NCBI RefSeq assembly: GCF_007829815.1
Contig: NZ_VIWT01000004.1
Span: forward strand, 496,001 to 560,000
Direction: 5' to 3'
DNA length: 64,000 nt
DNA from: Kitasatospora viridis
GTDB taxonomy: Bacteria > Actinomycetota > Actinomycetes > Streptomycetales > Streptomycetaceae
Part shown: piece by piece, positions 16,067-23,531 of the stretch
How positions within the stretch are numbered: position 1 is the stretch's first letter
Layout of the letters: each line of letters opens with the position of its first letter
Notes under the pieces: generated by a model
Databases searched by the model: none
What the model saw: the letters and a program-made list of their open reading frames with translations, nothing else
What the model was told of the DNA's origin: nothing
Translations under genes and position numbers: made by a program

Positions 16067-16708
16067 TCAGCGGGCGTGGGCGCCACCGGGGGCGGCGCGC
16101 AGCACCGGGGCCAGGGCGCCGGTGCGCAGGCGGGCGACCAGCGGGACGGCGATCCGACCCAGGATCCGGCTGGTCAGGTAGGCGACGGGGATGGCGAGCA
16201 GGGCGGCGCCGAGCACGTCGTGGGGGTAGTGGTCGCCCAGGTAGACCCGGGTGAAGCCCTCGAACACCGCGAAGGCGGTGGCGATCACGGCCAGGCGCCG
16301 GTCGAGCAGCCAGAGGGCGGCGACGGTGGCGAAGGCGGTGGTGGAGTGCCCGCTGGGGAAGGCGTAGTCGTTCGGGGCGGGGCAGGAGTCGACGAAGTAG
16401 GCGTGCGGCAGCGAGTAGCAGGGGCGCGCTTCGGCGACCAGTTTCTTGGCCACCTCGGCGACGGCGAAGGCGACCAGCACGGCCACGGGGGCGGCCAGCG
16501 CGAGGGTCATGGCGGAGGTGTCGCGGCGGCGGGCGTTCCACCAGCCGATCGCCATCAGCACCCCGAACACCCCGAGCCCGGCGTTGGTCCACAGGTCGAG
16601 CGGGGTGTTGAGCCAGTGCGTGTCGCGGGCGAAGCCGGTGACACCGGTGAACAGCGACCCGTCGATGCCGGAGCCGTCGAAGGCCAGTTGAAGGGCGGGG
16701 TGGGTCAT
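16067..16708 (-). CDS. PAP2 superfamily membrane phosphatase
   Basis: A 213-residue membrane protein with about six helices and the three PAP2 phosphatase motifs: K-(x)n-RP in KKLVAEARP (88-96), PSGHS (118-122) and R-V-Y-L-G-D-H-Y (154-161) with catalytic His. It is expected to dephosphorylate a lipid phosphate such as undecaprenyl or phosphatidyl phosphate at the outer face of the membrane. I chose ATG 16706-16708 over an upstream ATG because the extra 14 residues are Pro/Arg-rich and unlike a membrane N-terminus. Confidence 0.88.
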   Translation of the reverse strand: MTHPALQLAFDGSGIDGSLFTGVTGFARDTHWLNTPLDLWTNAGLGVFGVLMAIGWWNARRRDTSAMTLALAAPVAVLVAFAVAEVAKKLVAEARPCYSLPHAYFVDSCPAPNDYAFPSGHSTTAFATVAALWLLDRRLAVIATAFAVFEGFTRVYLGDHYPHDVLGAALLAIPVAYLTSRILGRIAVPLVARLRTGALAPVLRAAPGGAHAR

Positions 16709-16797
16709 CGGCGGGCCCCTTCGGAGTCGAGCCTGCGGCGGGCCGGGCACTCCGATCGGCGTCCACTGCGGCAGCGGTCTTCTACCTGCGCGCAGAA

Positions 16798-16823
16798 GTT
16801 CTACGTCACTGTAGACGATGAAC
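16798..16823. promoter_or_regulatory. Imperfect palindrome upstream of the PAP2 gene
   Basis: A 26-bp dyad with half-sites GTTC-n2-CGTC (16798-16807) and GACG-n2-GAAC (16814-16823), separated by six bases. It sits about 90 bp upstream of the PAP2 start in the minus-strand promoter region. An adjacent CTGCGCGCAG palindrome lies within 16785-16796. Candidate regulatory site only. Confidence 0.35.
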
Positions 16824-16882
16824 GGAGAGCGACAAAACCATGAACTCCAGGGGCCGCCGGGCGCCCGTGACGTGACGCGAGG

Positions 16883-18562
16883 TCAGGCTCCGGCCCTGCT
16901 CAACGCCCCGTCAGCGCGCCGCTCCCGCATGCCGAGCAGTTGGACGAGCACCCGCTCCAGCTCCCCCGCCGGGTCGGCAGCCAGGTCGGTGGCCCGCCAG
17001 GCGACGAAGCCGTCCGGACGGACCAGCAGCGCGCCACCGCGCCCGGCGCCCGCCACGGCCGGCCACTGCGGCGCGTCCACCGACCGCGCGTGCAGGTCCA
17101 GTCCGAGCCGCCCGGCCACCTCCTCGGCCGCCCCGGCCCACCCGGCGCCGTCCGGCCCGGCCAGCACGGTGAACCCCGAGCCCACCAGCTCCAGCGTCGA
17201 GGTCCGGACGCCGTCGAGCTCGACCCACAGGTGCGGCAGCCGCGAACCGGGCGACCCGTCAAGGTCGAGCAGCAGGTCCTCGATTGACGGGAGCTCGGCG
17301 ACCGGGCCGATCACCGCCGCCGAGTCGTAGCGGTAACCGAGGTGCACGATCGGGGCGTTGACGATGCCCGCCCGGGCCCGCTCCGCCGCGAGGTGCGGGC
17401 GGCGGTCCCAGTGCAGGTGCGGCCGGTCCAGCCGCAGCCGGGCCTGCTCGACGGCGAGCGCGCCGACCGGCCGCCGCTCGGCGTCGTAGCTCTCCAGCAG
17501 CTCCGGCACGGCCGACCCGCGCAGCACCAGGGCGAGCTTCCAGGCCAGGTTGTGGGCGTCGGCGATCCCGGTGTTCATGCCGAAGGCGCCCATCGGCGGA
17601 ATGGCGTGCGCGGCGTCGCCGACCAGGAAGACCCGCCCGTCCGAGAAGCGGTCGGCGAGCTGGGCCCGCACCCGCCAGGGCAGCACGCTGACGACCTCCA
17701 CCTCCTCCAGCGGGCCGCCGACCGCCGCGTGGACCAGCTCGCGGCAGCGCTCGGGGGTGAAGTCCCCGGCTGACCCGCCCGCCTCCGGGTCGTACCCGGC
17801 GTGCAGCACCCACTCCCGCTCCCCGTCGATCTGCATCAGCATGCTGGGACTGGCGGGGTTGGTGATCTGGCAGCCGACGAACGTCCGGCCGCCGGTGTAC
17901 CGGCTCAGGTCGGCGCGGAAGAGGATGTTGACGTTCGGGTAGCCGATCGCGCCCACTCCGCTCATCGGGATGCCGAGCGCACTCCGGACCGGGCTGCGCA
18001 CGCCGTCGGCGGCGACCAGGTAGTCCGCGCGCACCTCGCGCCGGCCGTCCGGGCCGAGCAGGACCGCCGTGACGCCGTCGCGGTCCTGGGTGAACGAGAG
18101 CAGCTCGGTGCGGTACGCCACCGTGACCCCGCGCCGGCGGGCCGCCCGGAGCAGCACCGCGTCGAGCCGGTTCTGCGGGCAGGTGCCGCGCAGCGCCCAC
18201 GGGCTGGCCAGCGCCTGGGGGTCGGCGCCCGGCGCGCCGGCGGGCGCTGGAGCGGCCGGGGCCGGCGGCTCGGTGAAGGCTGACGCGGTGGCCAGGGTGT
18301 CGGCCTTGAGCATGCCGAGGTTGCCCGCGCCCGCGTCGATGGCGACCGCGTTCACCTCCTCCAACAGGCCTAGCTCTCGCAGGAGTTCGATGGTGCGCGG
18401 GCCGACGCCGGTGGCCCTGGGATGCTCCGAGGGGCCGTCCTGCCGCTCCACGACCAGGGTCTCGACGCCCTGCCGGGCCAGGAACAGCGCGGCGGCCAGA
18501 CCGACCGTTCCGCCACCGACGACCAGGACCGGGACCGGGGCGGGAACACGGGTGTGCTGCAT
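16883..18562 (-). CDS. FAD-dependent aromatic monooxygenase (PHBH fold)
   Basis: A 559-residue flavoprotein hydroxylase. It has an N-terminal FAD motif VLVVGGGTVGLAAALFLA, the DG motif region YLVAADGVRSPVRSALG, and the second FAD motif GRVFLVGDAAHAIPPMG followed by GMNTGIADAHNLAWKLA. Its C-terminal 130 residues resemble the thioredoxin-like tail of polyketide hydroxylases such as PgaE-type enzymes. Likely substrates are phenolic or polyketide compounds. It is divergent from a TetR gene with a strong shared operator, suggesting induction by substrate. Confidence 0.9.
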   Translation of the reverse strand: MQHTRVPAPVPVLVVGGGTVGLAAALFLARQGVETLVVERQDGPSEHPRATGVGPRTIELLRELGLLEEVNAVAIDAGAGNLGMLKADTLATASAFTEPPAPAAPAPAGAPGADPQALASPWALRGTCPQNRLDAVLLRAARRRGVTVAYRTELLSFTQDRDGVTAVLLGPDGRREVRADYLVAADGVRSPVRSALGIPMSGVGAIGYPNVNILFRADLSRYTGGRTFVGCQITNPASPSMLMQIDGEREWVLHAGYDPEAGGSAGDFTPERCRELVHAAVGGPLEEVEVVSVLPWRVRAQLADRFSDGRVFLVGDAAHAIPPMGAFGMNTGIADAHNLAWKLALVLRGSAVPELLESYDAERRPVGALAVEQARLRLDRPHLHWDRRPHLAAERARAGIVNAPIVHLGYRYDSAAVIGPVAELPSIEDLLLDLDGSPGSRLPHLWVELDGVRTSTLELVGSGFTVLAGPDGAGWAGAAEEVAGRLGLDLHARSVDAPQWPAVAGAGRGGALLVRPDGFVAWRATDLAADPAGELERVLVQLLGMRERRADGALSRAGA

Positions 18563-18596
18563 GACGACTCCTCACGTTCGAGACGTTCAGACCATA

Positions 18597-18629
18597 CGGG
18601 AACACCGTTCCCGCTTACGGGAACACTGT
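18597..18629. promoter_or_regulatory. TetR operator between monooxygenase and regulator genes
   Basis: A perfect dyad CGGGAAC (18597-18603) / GTTCCCG (18607-18613) with a 3-bp spacer, then an extra half-site ACGGGAACACTGT at 18617-18629. It is 35 bp from the monooxygenase start and about 60 bp from the TetR start. Three half-sites suggest cooperative binding by two dimers. Confidence 0.65.
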
Positions 18630-18689
18630 AGCCATAGGCGTAGGATGTGCGCAGCAGAAATCACCCGAGGAGTTCCCGAGGAGTTGTCG

Positions 18690-19409
18690 ATGGCCGAGGA
18701 ACCGATCCCGACGCTGCTCTGGGCCCGGGAGCCGCGCGCCCCCCGCCGCCAGGCGCCCGGCATCGACCGGATCGTCTCGGCCTCCGTCGCCATCGCCGAC
18801 GCGGAGGGCCTGGACGCGCTCTCCATGCGCCGGGTCGCCGCCGACCTCGGCACCGGCACGACCTCGCTCTACCGCTACGTGGCCGGGCGGGACGACCTGC
18901 TGGACCTGATGGTCGACGCGGTCGGCGGCGACTGCCCCACGGACCCGCTCACCGGCGACTGGCGGGCCGACCTGGCCGCCTTCGCCCGCGAGTTGCGGGC
19001 CGGCCTACTGCGCCACCCCTGGCTCGGCGCGCTCATGATGTCCCGTCCGGCCCTCGGCCCGAACTCGCTGCGCCGGCTCGACCGCGCGCTCGCCGCGGCC
19101 GCCCCCCTGACCCCGGACACCACCCTCGCCAACTCCGCCATCGGGGCCCTGCGCCACTACGTGATCGGCGCGGTCGGCGACCAGCTCGCCGAACAGGACA
19201 CCCAGCGCCGCACCGGCCTGACCCCGGAGCAGTGGCGGGCCTCCGTCGGCCCGTACATCCGCGAGGTCATCGCCGGCGGCGAGTACCCGCACTTCAGCCG
19301 CATGGTGCTGGAGGCCGAACACCCCGACGCGGACCAGCGGTTCGAGTTCGGCCTGGACTGCTTCCTGACCGGCCTGGCCGCCCGGCTCGGCGCGGCCACC
19401 GGGGGTTGA
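18690..19409 (+). CDS. TetR family transcriptional repressor
   Basis: A 239-residue regulator. The N-terminal HTH is DRIVSASVAIADAEGLDALS with MRRVAADLGTGTTSLYRYV and then AGRDDLLDLMVDAV. The C-terminal half resembles the tetracycline-repressor type ligand domain (LRHYVIGAVGDQLAEQ). ATG 18690 has GAGGAG at 18678-18683. It is divergent from the FAD monooxygenase and very likely represses it through the CGGGAAC dyad between them. Confidence 0.9.
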   Translation: MAEEPIPTLLWAREPRAPRRQAPGIDRIVSASVAIADAEGLDALSMRRVAADLGTGTTSLYRYVAGRDDLLDLMVDAVGGDCPTDPLTGDWRADLAAFARELRAGLLRHPWLGALMMSRPALGPNSLRRLDRALAAAAPLTPDTTLANSAIGALRHYVIGAVGDQLAEQDTQRRTGLTPEQWRASVGPYIREVIAGGEYPHFSRMVLEAEHPDADQRFEFGLDCFLTGLAARLGAATGG

Positions 19410-19461
19410 CGACGGGACGAGACAACGGGACCAGACGACGGGCCGAACGGAACGGAACGGC

Positions 19462-20055
19462 ATGGGCGGCGAGAGCGCGGACGCGGCCGAGCGCTTCACG
19501 GCCGCGGTGGAGCGGTTGCGGCGCGAGCTGCGGGCCGTCGCGGACACCGTCGCGCCGGGTGGGCGATGGCGGGCCGAGGAGCGCACGCGTGACGAGTTCA
19601 CCGAGCGCGGCGCGATGACCAGGCGGTTCACCCTCTCGCTGGTCCTCGCCGACGCCTCGTTCGAGCGCACCCCGTTCGAACTCGCCTCGTTCCAGCGCAC
19701 CTCGGTCCAGCTCGCCTCGGTCCAGCTCGCCTCGGTCCAGCGCACCTCGTTCCAGCTCGCCTCGCCCGAAGCGGTGCGGGACGGGTTCACGGTGAGCGCC
19801 CGCGCGGTGGGCGGAACCGTCCGGATCACGGGCAGCACGCCCGCCGTGCTGGTCCGCGACCGCTGGGTGCGCCCGCCGCGCGCGGTGGACCCGGGGAGCC
19901 TGCGCCCCGGGTACCGGCTGTGCGACTCGTGCGAGGGCTGGGGGTCGTGCCGCGACTGCGAGGGCCTGGGCTTCGTGGGCGGCCGGCCCTGCCGGGCGTG
20001 CGGCCTCGGGATGGACTGCCCGGACTGCGCGGGCGCCGGCCAGAGCCTCGACTGA
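19462..20055 (+). CDS. Protein with pentapeptide-like tandem repeat and DnaJ-type zinc-finger cluster
   Basis: A 197-residue protein. Residues 66-100 are seven tandem 5-residue units of the form S-(F/V)-(Q/E)-(L/R)-(A/T), encoded by a 15-bp DNA repeat. Residues 150-195 hold four paired cysteine motifs (CDSCEGWGSC, CRDCEGLGF, CRACGLGM, CPDCAGAG) like the CxxCxGxG zinc centre of DnaJ. No J domain is present. Function unknown; a zinc-dependent chaperone-like or redox role is only a guess. It lies 52 bp after the TetR gene on the same strand. Confidence 0.7.
   Translation: MGGESADAAERFTAAVERLRRELRAVADTVAPGGRWRAEERTRDEFTERGAMTRRFTLSLVLADASFERTPFELASFQRTSVQLASVQLASVQRTSFQLASPEAVRDGFTVSARAVGGTVRITGSTPAVLVRDRWVRPPRAVDPGSLRPGYRLCDSCEGWGSCRDCEGLGFVGGRPCRACGLGMDCPDCAGAGQSLD
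19657..19761 (+). repeat. Seven in-frame 15-bp coding repeats
   Basis: Seven consecutive 15-bp units encode pentapeptides SFERT, PFELA, SFQRT, SVQLA, SVQLA, SVQRT and SFQLA. The central units are nearly identical at DNA level (TCGGTCCAGCTCGCC). Alternation of LA and RT endings suggests a 30-bp superunit. The copy number may vary between strains. Confidence 0.8.
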
Positions 20056-20066
20056 CTCGGGGTCAG
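20052..20066. terminator. Stop-codon palindrome between convergent genes
   Basis: CTGAC (20052-20056) and GTCAG (20062-20066) flank five bases. The left arm contains the stop of the plus-strand gene (20053-20055) and the right arm the reverse-complement stop of the TetR gene (20063-20065). A short hairpin with no T-tract. Confidence 0.35.
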
Positions 20067-20734
20067 GTGTTGATGACCGCGAGCACCTCGGCCGCGTAGA
20101 GCTCGGCGGGCGCGAACCCCATGCCCGTGAAGTGGCCGGCGAGTTCGAGCGAGAGCACGCCGTGCAGGCGGGTCCAGAAGGCGAGCGCGCGGCGCAGGGC
20201 GGCGGGCGGTGCCGGGTGGTCGCCGGCCCAGTCGCGGTGCTGGGCGAGCTGCTCGGTGAGCTGGGCGTCGAGCGGGGACGGGGACGCCGACGGGGCGTCA
20301 GTCGGCCGGTCGGCGACGCAGGCGTCCAGGATCCTGGCCATGATCCCCTGGGTGATCCCGACGGTGTCGGCGGGCGCGTGGTACCCGGGCACCGGCGTGC
20401 CGTAGACCAGGAAGTAGCGGTGCGGGTCGGCCAGGGCCCACTCGCGCAGTGCGAGTGCCAGGCCGGTGAGGTCGGCGCCGGCTTCGGCGCGGATCCGGAA
20501 GGCCTCGGCCAGGCTGCGGTAGGCGTCGATGACGAGCTCGGTGATCAGCTCGTCGCGGTTGGCGAAGTACCGGTAGAGGGCCGGCCCACTCAGGCCCATC
20601 TGTTTGGCGATGGCGTTGAGCGACAGCGCGGAGGCGCCGGCGGTGGCGATCTGCTGCCACGCGTGCTGCTTGACCTCCTCCCGCACCTGGGCGCGGTAGC
20701 GCTCCCTCGGGGTCTTCGCTGCTGCCTCGGCCAC
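20063..20734 (-). CDS. TetR family transcriptional regulator
   Basis: A 223-residue regulator with HTH ALSLNAIAKQMGLSGPALYR then YFANRDELITELVIDAYRSL, and a C-terminal region (REWALADPHRYFLVYGTPVPGY) typical of the TetR_C_13/WHG subgroup. The GTG at 20732-20734 has GGGAGG 7 nt upstream and avoids a poor-quality extension. It is divergent from a quinone reductase gene, with operator-like repeats in between, so it probably controls that reductase. Confidence 0.88.
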   Translation of the reverse strand: MAEAAAKTPRERYRAQVREEVKQHAWQQIATAGASALSLNAIAKQMGLSGPALYRYFANRDELITELVIDAYRSLAEAFRIRAEAGADLTGLALALREWALADPHRYFLVYGTPVPGYHAPADTVGITQGIMARILDACVADRPTDAPSASPSPLDAQLTEQLAQHRDWAGDHPAPPAALRRALAFWTRLHGVLSLELAGHFTGMGFAPAELYAAEVLAVINT

Positions 20735-20783
20735 GGCCCGCCTCCCGGTCACCCACTGCCACCTACTGCCACCCACGCTGACA

Positions 20784-20843
20784 GTTAGAGGTTATCACTG
20801 TCGTTGTTGACACTCACCACCGAAAGGCGTTAGAACTTATAAC
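20784..20843. promoter_or_regulatory. Operator region of the TetR/quinone reductase pair
   Basis: The 12-mer GTTAGA-n2-TTAT occurs twice, at 20784-20795 and 20829-20840. The second copy extends to GTTAGAACTTATAAC (20829-20843), palindromic at 12 of 15 positions. Another dyad, GACAGT/ACTGTC, brackets the first. The region lies between divergent starts at 20734 and 20885. Confidence 0.5.
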
Positions 20844-20884
20844 GAACGCAAGGACATCTACCGCAAAGCAGAGGGAGCAGTTCC

Positions 20885-21916
20885 ATGGACAGCGAGCGCA
20901 TGGTCGAGGTCGTCCTGCCGGGCATCGTGGCCCCGGAGGGTCTGGAGCTCCGCTACGGCACCGTGCCGACGGCGGGCCCGGACCGGCTGGTGATCGCCGT
21001 GGAGGCGACCGGCGTCTCCTTCGCCGAGCAGCAGATGCGCCGCGGCCGGTACTACGACCAGCCGCCCTTCCCGTTCGTCCCCGGCTACGACCTGGTCGGC
21101 CGGGTGCTCGCCACCGGCGCGGGCGTCGACCCGGAGCTGGTCGGCCGGCGGGTGGCCGCGCTGGTCAAGGTCGGCGGCTGGGCCAGCCACGTGGTGGTGG
21201 ACGCGGCCGACGCCGTGCCCGTGCCGGACGGGCTCGCGGCGGCCGAGGCGGAGACGGTGGTGGTCAACGGCATCACGGCCTGGCAGATGCTGCACCGTCA
21301 GGCGCGGGTGCGGGCCGGGCAGACCGTGCTGGTGCACGGCGCGGGCGGCGGCGTCGGCTCGGTCCTGGTGCAGCTGGCCCGCGCGGCCGGCGTCAAGGTG
21401 ATCGGCACCGCCTCCCCCCGGCACCACGAGGCGCTGCGGGAGCTGGACGTCACCCCGATCGACTACCGCACCGGAGACGTGCCCGCCCGGGTCCGCGAGC
21501 TGGCGCCCGGCGGGGTGGACGCGGTCTTCGACCACGTCGGCGGCCGCAGCGTGGTCGACTCCTGGCAGCTGCTGGCCCCGGGCGGCACCCTGGTCAGCTA
21601 CGGCAGCGCCTCCACCCGCGACGACACCGGCTCCAAGCAGTGGCCGATGCTGAAGATCCTCGCCCGCACCTGGCTCTGGAACGCCCTGCCGAACGGCCGG
21701 CGCGCCCACTTCTACAACATCTGGGCCGGCCGGGCCCTGAACAAGGACCGCTTCCGCGCCCGGCTGCACGCCGACCTCACCCAGGTCCTCACCGCCCTGC
21801 GCGACGGCGAGCTCACCGCCCACGTCGCCGCCCTGCTGCCGCTCACCGAGGCCGCCGAGGCGCTGCGCCTGGCCGAGTCCGGCGCCGCCACCGGCAAGGT
21901 CGTGCTCACCCCCTGA
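20885..21916 (+). CDS. Medium-chain dehydrogenase/reductase, quinone oxidoreductase type
   Basis: A 343-residue NADPH-dependent reductase. The GroES-like N-terminal domain has FPFVPGYDLVGRV, with no zinc cysteines, which suits quinone reductases. The nucleotide-binding motif is VLVHGAGGGVGSVLVQLARAAG near residues 150-171, followed by DAVFDHVGG. ATG 20885 has GAGGGAG 7 nt upstream. It is divergent from a TetR gene and upstream of a SnoaL-like gene (67 bp), a likely two-gene operon for handling quinones or enones. Confidence 0.88.
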   Translation: MDSERMVEVVLPGIVAPEGLELRYGTVPTAGPDRLVIAVEATGVSFAEQQMRRGRYYDQPPFPFVPGYDLVGRVLATGAGVDPELVGRRVAALVKVGGWASHVVVDAADAVPVPDGLAAAEAETVVVNGITAWQMLHRQARVRAGQTVLVHGAGGGVGSVLVQLARAAGVKVIGTASPRHHEALRELDVTPIDYRTGDVPARVRELAPGGVDAVFDHVGGRSVVDSWQLLAPGGTLVSYGSASTRDDTGSKQWPMLKILARTWLWNALPNGRRAHFYNIWAGRALNKDRFRARLHADLTQVLTALRDGELTAHVAALLPLTEAAEALRLAESGAATGKVVLTP

Positions 21917-21983
21917 CCCGCTCCCCCACCCCGCACCCCACACCCCGCGTCCCGCCCGCACCACCAACCCCGAGGAGTCCGAC

Positions 21984-22448
21984 ATGACCACCGCCGCCAC
22001 CACCCCCGACCAGCCGCTGCCCCAGCCGCTGCCCCGGGTGGTCGCCGACTGGGCCGCCGCCTGGACCGGCACCGACCCGTTCGCGCTCGGCGCCCTGTTC
22101 ACCGCCGACGCGACCTACACCGACCAGGCCATCGGCGCCGCCTTCCACGGGCCAATGGAGATCGCCGGCTGGAAGGCCCGCGCCGACCGCCTGATCGACG
22201 GCGTGCACGTCACCGTGCTCGCCGCCCACCGGGACGGCACCCACCCCAACGGAACCCACCTGACCGTCGACGCCGTCTACGCCGGCCACCTGAAGGGCGC
22301 GCCGACGCCGTTCGCCGTCCCGATGACCACGCTGCTCGACCTGGACGCCGACGGCCGGATCACCGCCGACCGGGACTACTACGACCTGGGCGCCGTGCTC
22401 ACCCAGTCCGGCCTGCCCGCCGACTGGACCCCGCCCGCCGAGCAGTGA
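21984..22448 (+). CDS. SnoaL-like (NTF2-fold) protein
   Basis: A 154-residue small protein with the NTF2/SnoaL core: VADWAAAWTGTDPFALGALF, then TADATYTDQAIG, a cone-shaped alpha/beta barrel in this superfamily. Members are cyclases, isomerases or uncharacterised carriers. The conserved DRDYYDL near the C-terminus is common in the polyketide-cyclase-like group. Start ATG 21984 has GAGGAG a few bases upstream. Same strand as the quinone reductase. Its stop is in a perfect 15-bp palindrome. Confidence 0.75.
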   Translation: MTTAATTPDQPLPQPLPRVVADWAAAWTGTDPFALGALFTADATYTDQAIGAAFHGPMEIAGWKARADRLIDGVHVTVLAAHRDGTHPNGTHLTVDAVYAGHLKGAPTPFAVPMTTLLDLDADGRITADRDYYDLGAVLTQSGLPADWTPPAEQ

Positions 22449-22459
22449 CGGCCCGTCAC
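22445..22459. terminator. Stop-codon palindrome after the SnoaL-like gene
   Basis: GTGACGG (22445-22451) and CCGTCAC (22453-22459) are perfectly complementary around one base and include the TGA stop (22446-22448). Candidate weak terminator between convergent genes. Confidence 0.4.
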
Positions 22460-22506
22460 ACCGCGATCGCCCCCAGCTGCCGCACCCGGCACGGCGCGCC
22501 CGCCGG

Positions 22507-23412
22507 CTACCCCGCCAGCCCCCGCCGCAGCGCGGCCGTCAGCTCGGCGAACTGACGCTGCGACACCTCTGCGGAGAGGATCGCCTGCGAGCCGTGGAAG
22601 GTGCCCGGCCACTGGTGCAGCTCCACCGGCACGCCCGCCCGGAGCAGGCGCAGCCCGTACTCGATCCCCTCGTCCCGCAGCGGATCGAGCTCGGCGGTGC
22701 CGATGTGGGCGGCGGGCAGGCCGGCCAGGTCGGCGGCGCGGGCCGGCGCCGCGTAGGCGGTGGCCTGCTGCCCGCCCAGGTAGTGGGCCCAGGCCGCGCC
22801 CACCCGGTCCCGGTCGTGCCACGGGGTGGCGGTGAAGTTCCGCTGCGACCAGGTCTCCTGACGGTCGTCCAGGGCCGGCTGGTTGAGCAGCTGGAAGCGG
22901 ATCCGCGGACCGTTGCGGTCACGGGCCCGCAGGGCGGTCGCCGCGGCCAGGCCGGCCCCGGCGCTGTGGCCGCCGACCGCGATCCGGTCGGGGTCGATGC
23001 CCAGCTCCGCCGCGTTCGCGGCGGCCCAGGCCAGCACGGCGCACGCGTCGTCGAGGGCGGCCGGGAAGCGGTGCTCGGGCGCCCGGCGGTAGCCCACCGA
23101 GATCACCACCGCGCCGGAGCCGGCCGCGATCCGGGCGGCCCACGGGTGTTCGGTGTCCAGGTCGCCGAAGACGAACCCGCCGCCGTGCAGCCAGACGACG
23201 GCGCCGGCCTCGGCGCCCGCGTCCTGCGGGCGGTAGATCCGCACGGGCACCGGCGGGTCGCCGGGCACGGTGCGGTCCGCGATCTCCAGGCCGGTGGTGT
23301 CGGGCGGCAACTGCGCGGCGATCATGTCGGCGACCTTGCGGCGGGTCGCCTCGGGGTCGGTGAAGTCGGTCTGCGGGAGCAGCGGGACGAAGGCTTCGAG
23401 TTCGGGATCCAT
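22507..23412 (-). CDS. Alpha/beta hydrolase, hormone-sensitive lipase type
   Basis: A 301-residue esterase-like protein with VVWLHGGGFVFGDL (oxyanion hole), YRRAPEHRFPAALDDA, and the nucleophile elbow GGHSAGAGLAAA, in which His replaces the usual Asp before Ser. The catalytic Asp lies in TAELDPLRDEG and the His in WPGTFHGSQ. The ATG encoding MDPELEAFVP (23412) is the likely start; two upstream codons also could start. The downstream end converges on the SnoaL-like gene. Confidence 0.85.
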   Translation of the reverse strand: MDPELEAFVPLLPQTDFTDPEATRRKVADMIAAQLPPDTTGLEIADRTVPGDPPVPVRIYRPQDAGAEAGAVVWLHGGGFVFGDLDTEHPWAARIAAGSGAVVISVGYRRAPEHRFPAALDDACAVLAWAAANAAELGIDPDRIAVGGHSAGAGLAAATALRARDRNGPRIRFQLLNQPALDDRQETWSQRNFTATPWHDRDRVGAAWAHYLGGQQATAYAAPARAADLAGLPAAHIGTAELDPLRDEGIEYGLRLLRAGVPVELHQWPGTFHGSQAILSAEVSQRQFAELTAALRRGLAG

Positions 23413-23531
23413 GCCCACCATCCTGACCAACCGTCACCGGCCCGGTCACCCGCCGCCCGTCGCACGTCCGTCCTGCTCCGCGCGCCGATCGGCGGCTGCC
23501 CCGGACACCCGGGCGGCCGTATCCTCGCCGC

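Noticed and set aside
16883..18562. The FAD monooxygenase as rifampicin monooxygenase (Rox)
   Set aside because: It has the PHBH fold, but no RAE-like site is near. Its operator belongs to the adjacent TetR gene, so a rifamycin link is not supported.
18069..18689. An N-terminal extension of the TetR regulator
   Set aside because: It would overlap the divergent monooxygenase gene and its operator; ATG 18690 has GAGGAG upstream and the protein then has normal TetR length.
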